Assembly: GCF_014066305.1 (NCBI RefSeq)
Contig: NW_023501057.1
Coordinates: 372,001 to 436,000 of the forward strand
Direction of reading: 5' to 3'
DNA: 64,000 bases
Source: Letharia columbiana
Taxonomy: Eukaryota > Ascomycota > Lecanoromycetes > Lecanorales > Parmeliaceae
The position numbers and the translations under genes are program-made. Shown piece by piece: positions 33,832 to 50,100 of the stretch. The first letter of the stretch is position 1, and each line of letters opens with the position of its first letter. The notes under the pieces are model-generated. The model saw only the letters and a list, made by a program, of their open reading frames with translations, was not told the DNA's origin and did not search any database.

Positions 33832-36800
33832 AGAATAATCCGACTGAAATATATAGAATATATTTATTCTTCTTTATTGAGAGAGAGGGAATATAAAGAA
33901 TAATTTAATATAGCTATTTATTTTTTTATTAATATTAATAATTAGAATAATAATTAAAACTATAAGCGTTTCTATTCTTCTTCTTAAAATTATAATATAA
34001 AAGAATATTCTAAATTTTAAATCTTTAAATATTATAAGAATAAAATTCTATAATTATCTTTATTTATATATTTATCTTAACGCGTTAGATAAGCTTAATA
34101 AACTTTATATTTATTCTTCTCTTAAACTTTAACTTACTCTTTTATTCTACTCTATCTTAATTCTTCTAAATACTCTAAATCTATCTCTATTTAATTAAAC
34201 TTATTAATTATTTATAGATAAATTCGCTTTTCGAGTTACTTTAAATCTCTTCTTCGAGATTAGATTTATTATTATTAACTCTCTCTAACTATAAATTTAT
34301 TAATTATCTCTCTATATATAGAGTATTAATAATATATCTTAATAAATTTATAAATATTAAACTTATCGAAGTACTTTTCGTAAGCTCGTTATCTTTATTA
34401 ATATAATTATTATAAACGTTAATTAAGTTTTTATATAAAATACTATTAGCTCTTTTAATCTAATTCGATATATTAAGATCTTCTTTAAAATTAAGTTTAA
34501 TTTATTTAAGCTTATTTTCTCGATACTTTATATAAAGAATTATTATTAAAATATAGAATATCGCTAGTAAATAATATTTCTAAGTATTATAATATCTTTT
34601 AATTATTAAGAAGTATCGCTTATACGTAATAGTCCTCGCGAAAGAATAAAGAATATTATAAGCTATTCGAGCGACTATAGCGTATTTAAGCTTTAATTTC
34701 TTTTATTATTTTAAAATTAAAAGATTTATTAGATTATTAAAAGAAGTTTTATAAAGATTAGAAGTAAGATTATAATTAGAATAATAATTAGAAGACTTAT
34801 TATTTCTTCTATATTATTAAAATTAATTATATTTATTTTTATTATCTAAATTTTTAATCTCGGATTTTATTATTTAATTAAACGTATTTTTATTTAATTA
34901 ATTTATTTACTTAGCTCTTTGCAATTAACTACTTATATTAATATTTTAATAATTTTAGAATATCTTTTTAAGCGCTTTCTAGTATATTTTCATCTATAAC
35001 TTCTTTTTAATATTAATCTTTTAATTTAATTCTTTTAATTTTATATTATTATAATTTAAATATAAAAGCGTAATTTATTTATATAGATAGTTTAAATCTA
35101 ATTAAGTTCGACTATAGTAGATAGTTAATTTCTTATAAGTCGCTTTAAAAGCTTTAAGAAGTTCTTTTTTTTAAGAAACTCTCTTTCTTCTTAATTTTTC
35201 GAGTTTTTTATCTATATAATTAAATAGATAATTATAAATATTAAAGATATAGTAAATTATAATCTTCTTTTCTCTATTTATTAACTTTATAAATTTATAA
35301 AAAAATCTAATAAGCTAAATTAAATATTAAATCTATTAGAAATTAATCGAAAATTATTTAAACGCCTAAATTATAATTTTTATTTATAATTATTTTTTAT
35401 TATTTAATCTTAAGTAGATAGTTAATCTATTCTTTAAAAAGCGTATAATATTAATATAAAGAAGTAAAGCGCGAATTAATATCTAATAAATTAAATTCTA
35501 ATAAGTCTTAATATTCTAAAAAAGCTTAAAAGGGTATTATCGTATTTCTAATAATATTACTTCTTTTTAGAAGATTAATATTCATCTAATATTAAAATAT
35601 TCTTATCTTAAAGTTATTTAGCTTATAATATAAAAAAGATCTCTTTACACTAATCGCTAATATTAATATATATAATAATTTTTTAAATCTTAATATAATT
35701 AATAATATAATAATTAGAATAATAATAAGAAATATTATATCTTTATTAGGGTTATCGATAAATTAATTATATTTATTTAAACTTAATTCTTATCTTCTTT
35801 ATTATCTTAGCTTCTCTAAAAATTTTTATTTATTAAAGTAATCTTAATATTATCTAGAAGTTCTTTTAAGGCTAGTTAAATAATATATATTATATAAAGA
35901 ATATATTATAGATAATTTAAGAACTTAAATTTTCTAATATTAAGCGAGTTATTTATTATAGAAATAGAAAGATAAGTAATTAAATTATCGAAGAGTATAC
36001 TATTATTATTAACGTTATTAGTTATAAATTTAAATATATAAATTTAAATTTTATATTTTATAAGAATTAGATTAATAATACTTATAAGTTTTTAATTAGT
36101 ATATTTATCTTCGATATATTTAAAGTCTATAAAAATCTTATATTATTATTAATTAATATTAATAAAATAGATTAGAATTATTATAAATAATTAGTAATTA
36201 TAAGATAATTAATAATTTAGAATTAGAGAGACTTTAATATTATTAATTAATAAATTCTTTAATAATTCTATCTTTAGCTCTATAGCTTTTTTTATTAATC
36301 GATTCTTTATAATAAATATTAACTTTAATTATATATTAAAGTCGAGATAGTATAAGAGTTATAGTATCTTAAAATTATTAATAATTATAAATAAAATATC
36401 GATATTTACAATTTAATAATAAAATTATTTCGAGAAATCTTCGCGTATAAGCTTTCGGCCTTCTAATATTATAAGAGAATTTTAATATTATCTTTTCTAG
36501 AGTAAATAGTAAATTAGATATTTTATTTATTATTTTATTTATTAATAATTTATATCGTTTAATTTAGAAATATATCTAATTTTTATAATTATTAATTAAA
36601 TTCGTTTATTATAAACTACTTAAATTAGATTTCTTAATATATTTCTTAAACTTAATATATACTTTTATATCGCTTATTCTATAATCTATAGATAAATAAA
36701 TTAAAATTTTATTATAATAACGATAAATAATATATAGCTTCTCGAAATCGACGAGCGTATATTCGTTAAATTATATTTACTTCTGAGATTTTCTAATTTT

Positions 36801-39437
36801 TAAGTCTTAATAAATAGATTAATAATCGCTATTAGATTTAAACTAATTCTATATAATCTATATTATCTTTATTTACTATTATATTTATTATTTTTTATTA
36901 TTAATATTAAAAAGAAAGTAAGATTTATTATTATTTTTATATTAAAATATATTTATTAATATCTTATACTAAGTATTATTAATTAAGAAAGTCAAACTTA
37001 TACTAAATAGAGATTTAGTTAATATCTTAAAATTAAGATATTTAAAAAGAAATTAAAAGAGATATATAAATAAATAAAATATTAGAAATAAAATGAGATT
37101 AATATTTAATATATAAATTCTAACTTCTCGCTATAATAAAAACTTACACCGCTTTAATAATATATCGCTATATTATTTTCGATATTTTAAATTAAAGATT
37201 AACTCTTTCTAATTAATATTATAATTAATAATTATATATTTAAAAGTATATAATAATACTAATATAGAATTAATATTTAATTTTATTAATTTAAAACTCT
37301 AATTAATCTAGCTATTATCGCTTTTCTATTTAATATAATATATACTCTATTCGCTTTAATACTAATACTAATTTATCACTATACTATTTTAATTATTAGA
37401 ATTAAAAATTATATTTATTTAATTAATATTCTAATCGCTAGCTATATTAATAAAAGTATATATTAATATTTTAAAACTATTAAATTTATTTTATTAGATA
37501 TTAATATAGAATTAGAATTTAATTTAAATATTTTAATAATTTAATTAGCTAAATTAGTTATTATCTAAATCTTCTATATATAGAAATTAAATCTTTTATC
37601 ACGCTAAGACTATTTTTAAGTCTCGAGATCTTTTTTATTAATATAACTCTCTTCTATTTAAATAATATTATAATATCTTTTACTTAAATATTAAAATATT
37701 AAAATATCGTATTCTTTACTTTTAATTAAGCGATATCATCTTTAAATCGATATCTTTAATCTTATAAAAATAATAATTAATTTATTATAGGCGAAGATAA
37801 AAAAGAAATAATATCTTTTTCTATTTTTATAATAGAAGAAGAGAAGAGAGTAAGTAAATTAATTATAAGCTATAAACGACTTAATATCTAAGAATAATAA
37901 ATTAATAAAGTTATAATATTAGAATAAAGAGCTTTTTTTATAATTAATAAATATAAGATTAAATAGAAATTAATTAGATTAATAAGATTATCTTTAATAG
38001 ATATATCGCGTATATAAAGAATATCGAAATATACGAAATATAAGAGAGAGCGTATATATATAGCTATAAATATTTAAAGTATATTTAAAATATAAAAAGA
38101 AGCGCTTATATATAGCTCTACGATATATATTAATAATAAAAAAATTAACCTCTTTTTCTAATTAGCTTTCTAATTAATATTTAAATTTAATCTATCTTTA
38201 AATAATATTTTATTCTAATAAGATTTTAGTTATATAATATTAGTTAACTCGATAACGAATATTTAATATTATTCTTTTCTAATTTATTCTCTTCTTTTTT
38301 AAAAATTCTTTTTATTATTATAGTATTTATATTATAATACACTTATTTATTATAATATTATCTATATCTAGAGAAAATAAAATTATTTTCTTTACACTTT
38401 ATAATTAAATTAGATTAATAATATTATTTTTATAAAGTAAGTATATATCTAATAGCGCTATATCTCTTAATATAATAATTAATTATAATATTAATTATAA
38501 TTCGTTAATATATAATATTATTATTTATTAAAGTTATTAACTTAATAATTATAAAAGCTTAAGAAATTATTAATAATTTATTAATTATTAATCTAGATTT
38601 ATTTAAATTATTAAAATAAAGTAAAAATAAGACTTCGCGAAGGCGAAGATTAAAAGATTATATATGAAGTTTAAAAAGTATAGCTATAAATAAGAAAAGT
38701 GTATAGTTATATTAATTATATATATCTAAATTAAATAATAAATTAATTATACGCGCTAATTATATTATTATTAATTAAACTTAAAAGTCTATATATTAAA
38801 GAAAATCCGCGAACTATAAAAATTAATAAACTTAATTATTTTTTAAATTATATTTATTTAAGTAATAAAAAAAATCTTAACTTATATAACTTTAAATTCG
38901 ATTAATTTATTTCGAATTTAAATCTTTATATTAAGCGTACTTTAAAAAGTTATAAAAATAAAATTAGCGAGTAATTTTAATAATATAATTTACTCTTTAA
39001 TAATTATAAATAAAGAAAATTACTAATTAATATCTAGCGACTTAATTATATATATTTTATATAAAAAAATTATTTTATAATTAAAAGATATATAGTTTTT
39101 TAGATAATTATAATAAGATATAAGTTTATAAATAATAATATAATATTATTAAAGTCTAGATATAATTTTTATAAAAAGAAAATATATAATAAATAAAAGG
39201 AAAACTATTCTAAGTTAAGAATAAGATATTCTAATTATTATTCTACTTATTACGCTTAATTAATAAAATTTAATTATTATACTTAATCTAATAACTTTAT
39301 ATATTTTATATTTATAGAATAAAACTTCTTAAATCGATTTAAATATAGATATATATTCGTAAAAATACTACTACTTTAGTGAAAGAGGTTTCTTATTCTA
39401 AAATCTATATTAAATCGAAGATTATATCCCTACGCTC

Positions 39438-40081
39438 GATAGCTTTAGTTTCTATAGTTATTATTAATATCGCGATTAAATTCATATAATAATAATACGC
39501 CTTTCTTATTAGCGGGTATCTCTATATCTAATAACTTTAGTTTCTATAATTATTATTAATATTACGACTAAATTCGTATAATAATAATACGCCTTTCTTA
39601 TTAATAAATATCTCTATATTCGATAGCTTTAGTTTCTATAGTTATTATTAATATCGCGATTAAATTCGTATAATAATAGTACGTCTTTCTTATTAGCGGG
39701 TATTTCTATATTCGATAGCTTTAATTTTTATAATTATTATTAATATCGCGATTAAATTCGTATAGTAATAGCACGCCTTTTTTATTAACGAGTATTTCTA
39801 TATTCGATAGCTTTAGTTCTTATAATTATTACTAATATCGCGATCAAATTTATATAATAATAATACGCCTTTTTTATTAATAAGTATTTTTATATTCGAT
39901 AGCTTTAGTTTCTATAATTATTATTAATATTATAATCAAATTTATATAGTAATAGCACGTCTTTCTTATTAATAGATATCTCTATATTCGATAGCTTTAA
40001 TTCTTATAGTTATTATTAATATCGCGACTAAATTCGCATAGTAATAGTATATCTTTTTTATTAATAAGTATATTAATAATC
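39438..40081 (+). repeat. 92-bp tandem array, seven units (outer copy)
   Basis: The start word GATAGCTTTAG or its variants occurs at 39,438, 39,530, 39,622, 39,714, 39,806, 39,898 and 39,990, exactly 92 bp apart each time. Each unit holds TATCGCGATTAAATT and a TACGCCTTTCTTATTA block. As 92 is not a multiple of three, it does not encode a protein repeat. Confidence 0.93.
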
Positions 40082-43000
40082 GTAAATAGCTAAAATATAA
40101 TAGAAAATAGTAAACGATCTTTAGTAATATCCGATTCTAAATCTATAGCTTCTTTATCTCGTCTAAGAGTAAAAATATTTATATCTAGAATTTAAAGTAA
40201 ATATATTTTAATATATAGTTATTAAATATCTAGATATAAATCTTCTAGTTAAAAGATTAATTTCTTTAGAGTTAACTAGTATAATTATAATAATAATTAA
40301 AAGTATACTTATTATATTATATAGCGTAATTTAATAGATTAAATTTAATAGACTTCGCTAATATAATATTAGATAGATTTTAAAATATTAAAGCTATAAA
40401 TAAAAATTCTCTCTTTCTTTCTTTTTTAATATCTTAAATATTTTTTTTTATCGATATTTTATATCGTAATTATTTTATCTTATTCGTCTTAATCTAATTT
40501 AATAATAATATATTATTAATAATTATTGATTTTAATAGTAATTCTATTATATTATTATTATATAGAGATAGCGATATCGATTTATATACTAAGTCGGCTT
40601 ATTTAGAAGATAATATAAATTTTAATAATCTTCTTAACGATATAAATAATTAGTTGAATAATTACTTATTTAATCTTTATATTAGAGCTTTAAGTCGAAA
40701 GAAAATTCTAAAGTCTTTTAATCGTAAAAAGATAATCGCGAAAAAAATCGAATAAGATAAGCCTTTAGTTATTCGCGCTTTTAATATAAAAATCGTAAGA
40801 AAGAGTATATTAGAGTCTTTACTTATAAAGATTAAAAATCGACGTTAAAAATAAGAAAGTAAGTATAATAATATAATATATTAATAAGTAATACATATAT
40901 ATAATTAATAATATTTTAGCTATTACTTTACGAGAGATTAAAAGATATTAAAAATTAACTAATTTACTTCTTCTAAAAAGACCTTTCGCTCGTATAATAT
41001 AAGAGATTATTAATACGATATTATTATCTTATCGTATTATACGAATTTAGACTTCTATATTAAATACGTTATAAGAAGTTATTAAAGCGGCTTTAATATC
41101 GAAATTTCATTATATATTAGCTTTCTATTAAGTTATTATTTTATTAATAAATTATATAATTAATAATCTCTACGCTATTTATAATAAAAGAGTTATATTA
41201 ATAGTTAAAAATATAAAGCTTATATAAATAATATATTAATATATAATAAGAGGAAGTATATAAATAATAAGAATAAGATAGTTAAAAGTGCTTTATTTAG
41301 ATAGAAGAGGATTAAAATACTTAATATAGAATAGAATTCTAATTATCTTTCTAATTATTAAAAAATATATAAATTTATTCTTCTAATAATAATCTCTTTA
41401 TATTCTCTTTATTAGCGAGAACTTCTTATTTAAATAAATACGTAGCTAATAATTCTAATATAAAATATAAAATCTCGGATTTTTAAACTCTAAAGCATCG
41501 TAAATTAAATAATAATTATAAATAATTTTAATATAAACTAGATTAGAAGTAAGAATTTAAATATAATCTATATTATTAATAAGAAGATCGCTAAAAAAGA
41601 GATAATATTTAGCGTCGACCTATATAAATAAAATATAATCGAATTATAAAACGCGTCTATAGATTAAATAAGAATTCGAATAACTTATAAATATAAATTT
41701 TTTTCACGAAAGCTTATTAAGATAATCTATGAGAGTATAAAATTTCTATTATCTCTATATTCTTATATTATTAATAGCTTTATCTATAAAGATATTTAAT
41801 AAGATAAAAATATTAAGATTAAAAATTAATCGATAAATATTTCTTTCTAATTTATAAAAGTACGCTTAAAACTTAACTAAATACTAAGAATTAGAAATTT
41901 ATACTTAATTACTATAAAGTATTATTTTAGCTCTACGCGAAATCTAAGATTTAAGATCTAAATTATAAAATTAATTATATCTATTATATATATAAAAGAG
42001 AGGAGAAGTATTAAATATAAGTGAGTAAAGAAACGCTTAGAGTATAATAATAATTACTTTAACGAAGGATTTTAGCGATAATATTAATTATATATATATA
42101 TCGAGAGTATAAAATAAGATTTCGAATTCTTAAACTTTATAGTATTATAAGCTAAATAATAGTCGTAAACGAATTTAATATAAATTAAATTAGAAGTAAG
42201 AATTTAATATAATAGCGAAAATTTAAGATATTATTTATAAGATTAAAGAAGAAAAAGTTAAAAAGTTAAGAAAGAAAGATAAGAGTAAATTTAATAGAAA
42301 TATTAAAGCTAATAAGAAGAAAGGTTTAAAGAAAAATATATATCTAACGAATATAAATATCTGAGATATAAATCTTAATTGAGAAGTATTATTTATTTCT
42401 AGATATATCTATAAATAGAAAGTATTTATCGTATAAAAAAGATATTATAATTAAAAAGAACTATATCTTAAAATCGACTATAACTCTTAATAGAAATATT
42501 AAAGAGACTTATAAGATAAATAGCGTAAACGATTAAAAACTTAATAATATAAAGTTATCGCTTCGCTATTATCAAGTATAAGAAATAGCTTTTATAAATA
42601 ATTAAGAGATTAATAATAAAGAGTTATTAAGTAATATATTAGTAAGTCTATTATCTCTTAATTATCTTAAAAAAGATTTATAAACTCTAAGAATTAGCAT
42701 TCGATATAAGAGAAAAGAATTTATATTATAAAATTTTAAGTATCTTTCTAATTAATAAATAGCGAAATCTATTATAATCTTTTCTTTTAAGCTCTTATAT
42801 TTAAGTATTTATATTTCGATAATAAAAATAAAAAGCGATTCGAAATCTTATTATTATAGTTATTAGCTATTATTTAAAAAGTCTCTTCTACTCTATCGTT
42901 ATCTTTATCTAATTTTTATTTATTTAGCGTATAATCGTAATTCTTTAATTATTATTTAGTCGAGTCTAATAAATCTAGAAAATTATTATTATTTATATTA

Positions 43001-43304
43001 AATTATTATATTATTAAATTCCTTTATATTACGCGCTTAATCTTATTAAAATAAATATATAAAGATAGTAAATCGAATTTTAATTAATTAGTCTAGGTAA
43101 TTTTTAATATACTTTTATTAAAGAGAGAGTAATAAATAAAAAAAAATTTATTATAGAATTCGTCTATATATAATTATATATTTTTTTAATCTAAAAATTC
43201 TAAATTAATAATTTTATATACGCGAGAAATAATAATAGCGTATCTTATAATCGATCTTAGAAGAATAATTCTATATCGCAAAATCTCTATACTTATTATA
43301 TACT

Positions 43305-43506
43305 AATCGAAAAGGTATAGTATAATATAGGATATTAATCTGCCATATTATACTCTAGTATAATATAAGTTATTAAGATTTATATAATCCTATACCTAAT
43401 ATAATATAAAATCTTAACGAAATATTCTACGATATAATATATCTATAGTATTATATTATGAAATAGTATATATATAAAATATTCTAATTGAAATTTCTAT
43501 ATTTAG
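43305..43506 (+). repeat. 202-bp terminal repeat, right end of the inner element
   Basis: The end starts CTAATCGAAAAGGTATA. Over its whole length it is closest to the isolated units at 4,412-4,615 and 4,785-4,988 (reverse sense) and more distant from the 215-bp ends at 33,617 and 62,858. Confidence 0.75.
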
Positions 43507-43887
43507 AAGTAGATATTCTAATTATTATTCTAATTAATAATTACGCTAAATTAATAAGATATAGAATTAAATATAATTATATTTTATTATTTTATATATA
43601 TAAAAGAAAGCGAGCTATATCTATTAATAATAAGAAAAGCTTATCTTTCTCTAATACTAGCCACGCGAAATCCGCTAATACTTTATAATTAAAGTCGTTA
43701 ACGATAATTTTATACGCTTATTACATATTTTCGATATCGCTATTTAATATAAAATTATACGTATTATAATTATAATCTTTTTATTAAATCGTTAATTTAG
43801 AAAAGTTAATATATTTCTTAATATTCTCTCGAAAGTATTATAGCTTAATATAATAAGCTATATTTCTTTAAACTATTTTCTCGCGAT

Positions 43888-44572
43888 ATATAAAAAAAAG
43901 ATTAGATATAGAAAGTATATAAAAGTATATTTAATAATTCTAGAACGAATTAACGATACTTATAATAATAATTAGAATTAAAAATTAAATATATTTAAAT
44001 AAGAGATAATTTTATATTACTCGTATAATAGCGATAATAGTAATTAAGATTAGAATATTAACTTAGATAATATAGCTTTTATAGTAAACTTTTTATTACT
44101 ATACGCTAGATTAATTATATATAAATAAAGATTTATAATTTTATCTTCTAAATATAATTATATTTAATATTTTAAGATTTCTATAATAGCTCGATATTTA
44201 TTAATTAACGCGTTGATATTATTATATCTAAGCTACGATAGCGTTTATTATTAAATTTTATATTATACTCTTAAGTAATTTAAAAGATAAGATTTATTTA
44301 ATTATTAGCGCGTATAATAGAATTATTCTTAATACTTATATCTTATTTAGCTTCGATATTATTTATTTCCTTCTAATTCGAGCTTTTATTTTTATTTATA
44401 TATATAATAATTCGCGTAATAAGCGAAACTTTAAACTTCTTCGCAATTACGCTTATATATTTTTTTTATATAATACTATTAAAATATAAGTTTACTAGAA
44501 TAATAATTAGAATTAGAAATTACTTATCGCTTATCTATTATATCTTATTTAATCTATTTAAAAACTTACTTT
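43888..44572 (+). repeat. About 685-bp direct repeat, copy 1
   Basis: It begins near AAAAAAGATTAGATATAGAAAG and aligns block by block with 46,421-47,104 in the same orientation, differing by substitutions of RIP type. Both lie in the part of the inner element not represented in the visible outer copy. The 1.85 kb between them has no recognised feature. Confidence 0.7.
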
Positions 44573-46420
44573 TATTATAATAATAATATATTAATATATT
44601 TAATTTTATACTTTTTAATAATTATAGTATAGTTAATAGCTAAGATATTAGCTTTCTTTATTTTTTTAACTAATTTCTTCTTAGACGTAAATATATTTAT
44701 TCGCTATCGCGATTTCTTAGTATTTTTATTTTAATTAAGCTTATTTTTTATTTTTTATTTTAATTAAGAGCTTAGTTATTATCTAATTAACTTATATTAA
44801 AACTCTTTAATATCGCTATTATTATTAATATTTAATATTTATTATAATAAATTATTAGACTTAATCTCTTCTACTTTAATTACTATAAAAAGATAAATTA
44901 ATAAATATATATAAAAGAATTAAAGGATTTATATAGATATCTATAAATACTAAGCTATTCTTAATTTTAATTAAAGCTTATTTTATTAAAAAGTGCGTTA
45001 ATTCTAGTAAGTATTAATATTAGAAATAAAGAGAATATATATTACGCGTTATTATAAGTATATTATTATAGAGTTTAATTTAAAGAATAATTATTTTTAT
45101 AAAGATAGTAAGACTTGAAAATAAGAAAGTAAGAATAAAATATATAAAAATTTTAATAAGTTATAGTAGTTTAATATTAGTTAAATTAGATAAAGATAAT
45201 TATTTACTAGCTCGCTCTTTTAGATCTTTTATTTTTTAATCTATATAAGCTATAATAATAATTATAATTACTATAAAAGTAGCTAAGATTATATTAAATA
45301 ATAGCGCTTAATAAACGTAATTCGCTTAAACTTAAATCTTTAAAATTAAAAAGAAAGTATTTTATTAATATTTAATTTAAGCTAGATAATATAAAGTAAT
45401 CTAAAAATTTAATATACGCGATAGATATCTAAGCTTTTCTTCCCTCTTCTTCTTTTTTCTAACTTTCTTTTTATATTAATTCTTCTTATTATTAAATTAT
45501 CTTCTTTATATATTAGACTTCTATTTAAATAATTTAATATTATTATAATAATATTAAAAGTATAATATAGTTATTAAGTTATATATTTATTTTTTATCTT
45601 TTAATAACTTTAAGTTAATATATAGATAGATTACGCGAAGAGCTTAATTTATATACGCTTAATTTATTATTAATAAATCTTCGAAAAAGTTAATATTATT
45701 TTAAAGTGCTAGATATAGCGTTAGAGTAAAGTTTTTATTAGATATTATCGCCGCTTTAATCGCTATTATCGCTATTTTAATAGATATCGCTCTTATTTTA
45801 ATAATATTAAAGTATTAATAAAAATTAGATAGTATATTCTTCTAGTTATTATTATACTTATTATATATAACTAATATAAGCTATAACTTAAGCTTTACGC
45901 GAGATTTATTATTATTAAAAGTTAATTAATTTTATAATCTTAAAGCTTCTCTTCTAATATTTAATTTATTAAATTATATTTAATTAGAATCTATTAAAAC
46001 GCTATTATATTTAAAGATTTACTTTTAAAGTATTATATAAGATAATAGAAATCTTTCTAATTCGTTAGTTTAAGAGTAAATCTTTTATTATTACACTTTA
46101 TAATTAGCTCTAATAATCTTTATTTAAATAGATATTTATCTTTATATAATATATAAAAAGTGAGTTATATTATAGAAAAAGAATTTAAATCTTATAATTA
46201 TTTTAACTAAGTCGTTTAAAGTAAAGAAGAGAATATATTTATTTTTAGTTATTAAATTAATTAATTATTATAAATATAACTATAAGATATAATTATATAT
46301 TATTAATTATCTTAATAATTATAAGAAGTATAAAAGAAATAAAATTATATAATTAAGCACTTATAAACTTTTCTCTTCTAAGTATTTATTTTAATTTAGA
46401 GTTTAATCGCTATTTAATTA

Positions 46421-47104
46421 AAAAAGAGTGAGATATAAAAAGTATATAAAAGTATATTTAATAATTTTAGAATAAATTAACGATATCTATAATAATAATT
46501 AGAATTAAAAATTAAATATACTCGAATAAGAGATAGCTTTATATTACTCGTATAATAGTAAGAATAGTAATTAAGATTAAAATATTAATCTAAATAGCGT
46601 AGCTTTTATAATAGATTTTTTATTATTATATATTAAATTAATTATATATTAATAAAGATTTATAATTTTATCTTTTAGATATAATTATATTTAATATTTT
46701 AAGATTTTTATAATAACTCGATATTAATTAATTAATATATTAATATTATTATATCTAAGCTATAATAGAGCTTATTATTAAATTTTATATCGCGCTTTTA
46801 AATAGTTTAAAAGATAAAATCTATTTAATTATTAGCGTATATAATAGAATTATTTTTAATACTTATATCTTATTTAATTTTGATATTATTTATACTCTTA
46901 TAATTTAAGCTCTTATCTTTATTTATATATATAATAATTTACGCGAAAAGTAAAACTCTAGACTTTCTCTAAATTACGCTCGCGTACTTTTTTTATATAA
47001 TATTATTAAAATATAAATCTATTTATTAGAATAATAATTAGATTTAAAAGTTATTTATTATTTATTTATTATATTTTATCTAATCTATTTAAGAGCTTAC
47101 TTCT
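46421..47104 (+). repeat. About 685-bp direct repeat, copy 2
   Basis: The partner of 43,888-44,572. LTRs of a small nested retroelement are possible, but no target duplication or TG...CA ends were found, so a simple internal duplication is as likely. Confidence 0.65.
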
Positions 47105-50100
47105 ATTTTCTTATTAAATTTATTAATTAGATTAAAGTTTATATCTTATTTTTATATAAATATCTAATCGCGTATTAAATAATATTTTATTATTTAAGAC
47201 TTTTAAATATAATCTAATTAAGAAAAGAATCTATTATATAAAGAATTATAAATCGCGATATATATTTTTATAATGATAGAGAATTCTAATTATTTTTTTA
47301 ATTATTATTATTTAAAGATAATTATAATAGCGAAAAATACTTATATTCTTATTTTTAATCTAGAATTAGAATTATATAACTAGCTTATTAAAATTTTAGA
47401 TTTAAATAATTTATACTTTTATAGAGATATTTAAATCGCTTAAATATATTAATAATATTTTTATATATTAATTTAATACTAATAAGCTTAAAAGTCTCTT
47501 ATATCTCTTCGCTCGCTTTATTAGATATAAATTTATATCTTATTATATTATAATTCTTAAGCTACTATCTAATTAATTTTAATAATAATATTTATTCTTT
47601 TTTATTCTTAAGCGTCTATACTATATAGTTTCTAAGAATTATATATTTTATTTTAATAAAAAATATATATAAAGAGAGAAGATAGTAAACTTTTTTAAAT
47701 TTTATAATTAAAGATAATTAATAAGTAAGTTTAATACGAATAAGATTAATATATAAATAACGAGTCTATTTAAATATAGATTAAAATATTAAAATTAAAA
47801 TTAATATAAAGAAAAATTTATATTAATAAATATTATTTTAGCGATTCTTTTTTAAGAAATTTTTTATAAGTTATATAAGACTTCTACGTAATAAAAATAA
47901 ATATTCTTTTAAAAATTTACTATATCTTCGAAAATTTCTAGATATTTAATCTTCTTTCTAATAGATTTAATTATAATTTATTATACTCGTTATTATAATA
48001 AGAAGATATTAATAAATACTTCGATCTTTTATATTTATATCTTTTCTATTAACGTTATTATAGAATTTATATTCTTTAAAAAAAATTAAGAGTTTTTAAA
48101 TCGCTTAATCTTTTAATTAATAATATTTAATTATATATTAATAATTATATCTCTATTTTCTTTCTTTATATCGAGTTACTTATCGCGCTCTATATTAATA
48201 TTCTTAGTAAAATCTAGAATTAAAACTATATCTAATAAATCTAATTATTTATAAAGTTTATTATCTTCGATATAATATATAAAATATTATATATAAATAT
48301 TAGTTATAATATTAGAAAGATATTAGAATAATTATAATAATAATTAAAATTTATAATAAGTATATCGATTATATATAATACATTCGATAATTTTTTTTTA
48401 TTTTCTTCTTTTTCTTAGAAGTAATTATTTAATATTTAAAGAAAGTTAGAAGTTTTTTCTTAGCTATAGATTTCGCTATTATATTTATATTATTCTATTT
48501 TCTTAAGATTACTCTTAATAGTTTATATATATTTAAACTTACTAAATACTAGCGTAACTTTATTATATTCTTATTTTTAAAATATTTATTTATTATTTTT
48601 TATATCTTACTATTATTTAAGTTTTTAGAATATTTTTATTTCTTTAGAGATAGTATAATAGGGTGAATTAGAGCTATTATCTTTATTAATAATATTAATT
48701 TTTATAATATTAAGAAATAATAGAAAGTATATAAATTTACTTATTTAATTAAACTTTTATTTAAAATAATTATAACGATAATTTTTATATAAAAAGCTTA
48801 CTATAAGATATTAAAGAATATATTATAAAGAGTATATTAGTATTATAATAGAAACGATAAAAAAATTTAAGTAGAATTATATTATTATAAAAGATAATAT
48901 AATTAGAAAAAGTATTAAAAAAGGCTAGAATATAAGAAAATTTAAGAATACGCTATTAAAAAAATAGGCTAGTTTACTAGCGCGTTTTCGTATTTTTTCG
49001 AAATCTTATTTATAAAAATATTTAATACTAATTTTTAATATTATAAAGTCGAATTTTAATCGAATTTTTTTAAATTTAATAATTTAATTAGAATAGTTAA
49101 GGATTATTATTAATAATAAATTTTTCTTAGCTTTTATATAATAATAGATATTTATTTTAAACTTTTAAAAATCTAGATTTAAAAATTCTATAAAATAAGT
49201 TTATCTTTTTTAAGATTTTATTTTACACTTTCGATTTATTATACGCGTTTTCTTTTTTAAAGAATTATTAAAAAGATAATTAGAATATTAATTAGATCGC
49301 TTACTTTTAGAATATTACTTATTTTATATTTATATTTAAAAAGATATAGTAATAAATATAAATACTTTTAATTAAGAATCTTTATTAATAAACTTTTAAC
49401 TAGCTATCTAATTTCTTAATTCTAAAGAAATATTAAATTAATTAGAAGATTTTAAAAGTAATAAATTAGAAAGTTTTTAAAAAAATTAATTAGAAAGTTT
49501 TAAAGATATTTAATTAAAAAGTTTTCGAAGTGATTAATTAGAAAGTTCTAGAGATATTTAATTAAAAAGTTTTAAAAATAGTTAGTTAGAAAGTTCTAGA
49601 GATAATTAGCTAGAAAATTTTAGAAGTAATAAGTTATAAAATTTTAAAAGTAATTAACTAGTAGATTTAGATAGTAGTTTACTAGTAAATTTAATTATAT
49701 TAAAAAAAGAAGAGATAGACTTTATTACGAAAGAAGCTTAAGATTAGAAATTTCTAATATATAATAAAAATAGTAATATTACGACTTAGCGATAAGTTTT
49801 ATAATAAATTTATATAAATTTATTAATTTTAATATATAAGTAATTAGTATAATTAAAAGAAAAAGAAATAATTTTTATAAGTCTAATTATTACGATAAGA
49901 AAGAGTTTAAATATAATCTTCTCTTTTCTAATTATTATTCTAATTATCTAATTTTTTAAATTAGATAAATTTAGAAATATATTAAGAAGAATAAAGAGTT
50001 AATATATATATTCGATAACGATATATCTAGCGATAATAACGATACTTTATTTTAAGATTAGATTATCTCTTAATCTCGAGATATTATCTATAAAAATAGA

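Noticed and set aside
39438..40081. CRISPR-like array
   Set aside because: Units are contiguous 92-bp repeats without unique spacers, in fungal RIP DNA.
33617..43506. LTR retrotransposon with direct repeats at 33.6 and 43.3 kb
   Set aside because: The two repeats differ in subtype, and the 43.3-kb copy pairs in inverted orientation with 63.07 kb, where a target duplication and a seamless outer join are found. A nested TIR element explains all boundaries.
43488..43688. 66-residue lysine/isoleucine-rich frame
   Set aside because: It begins inside a terminal repeat and continues into RIPped DNA; composition fits chance AT-rich sequence.
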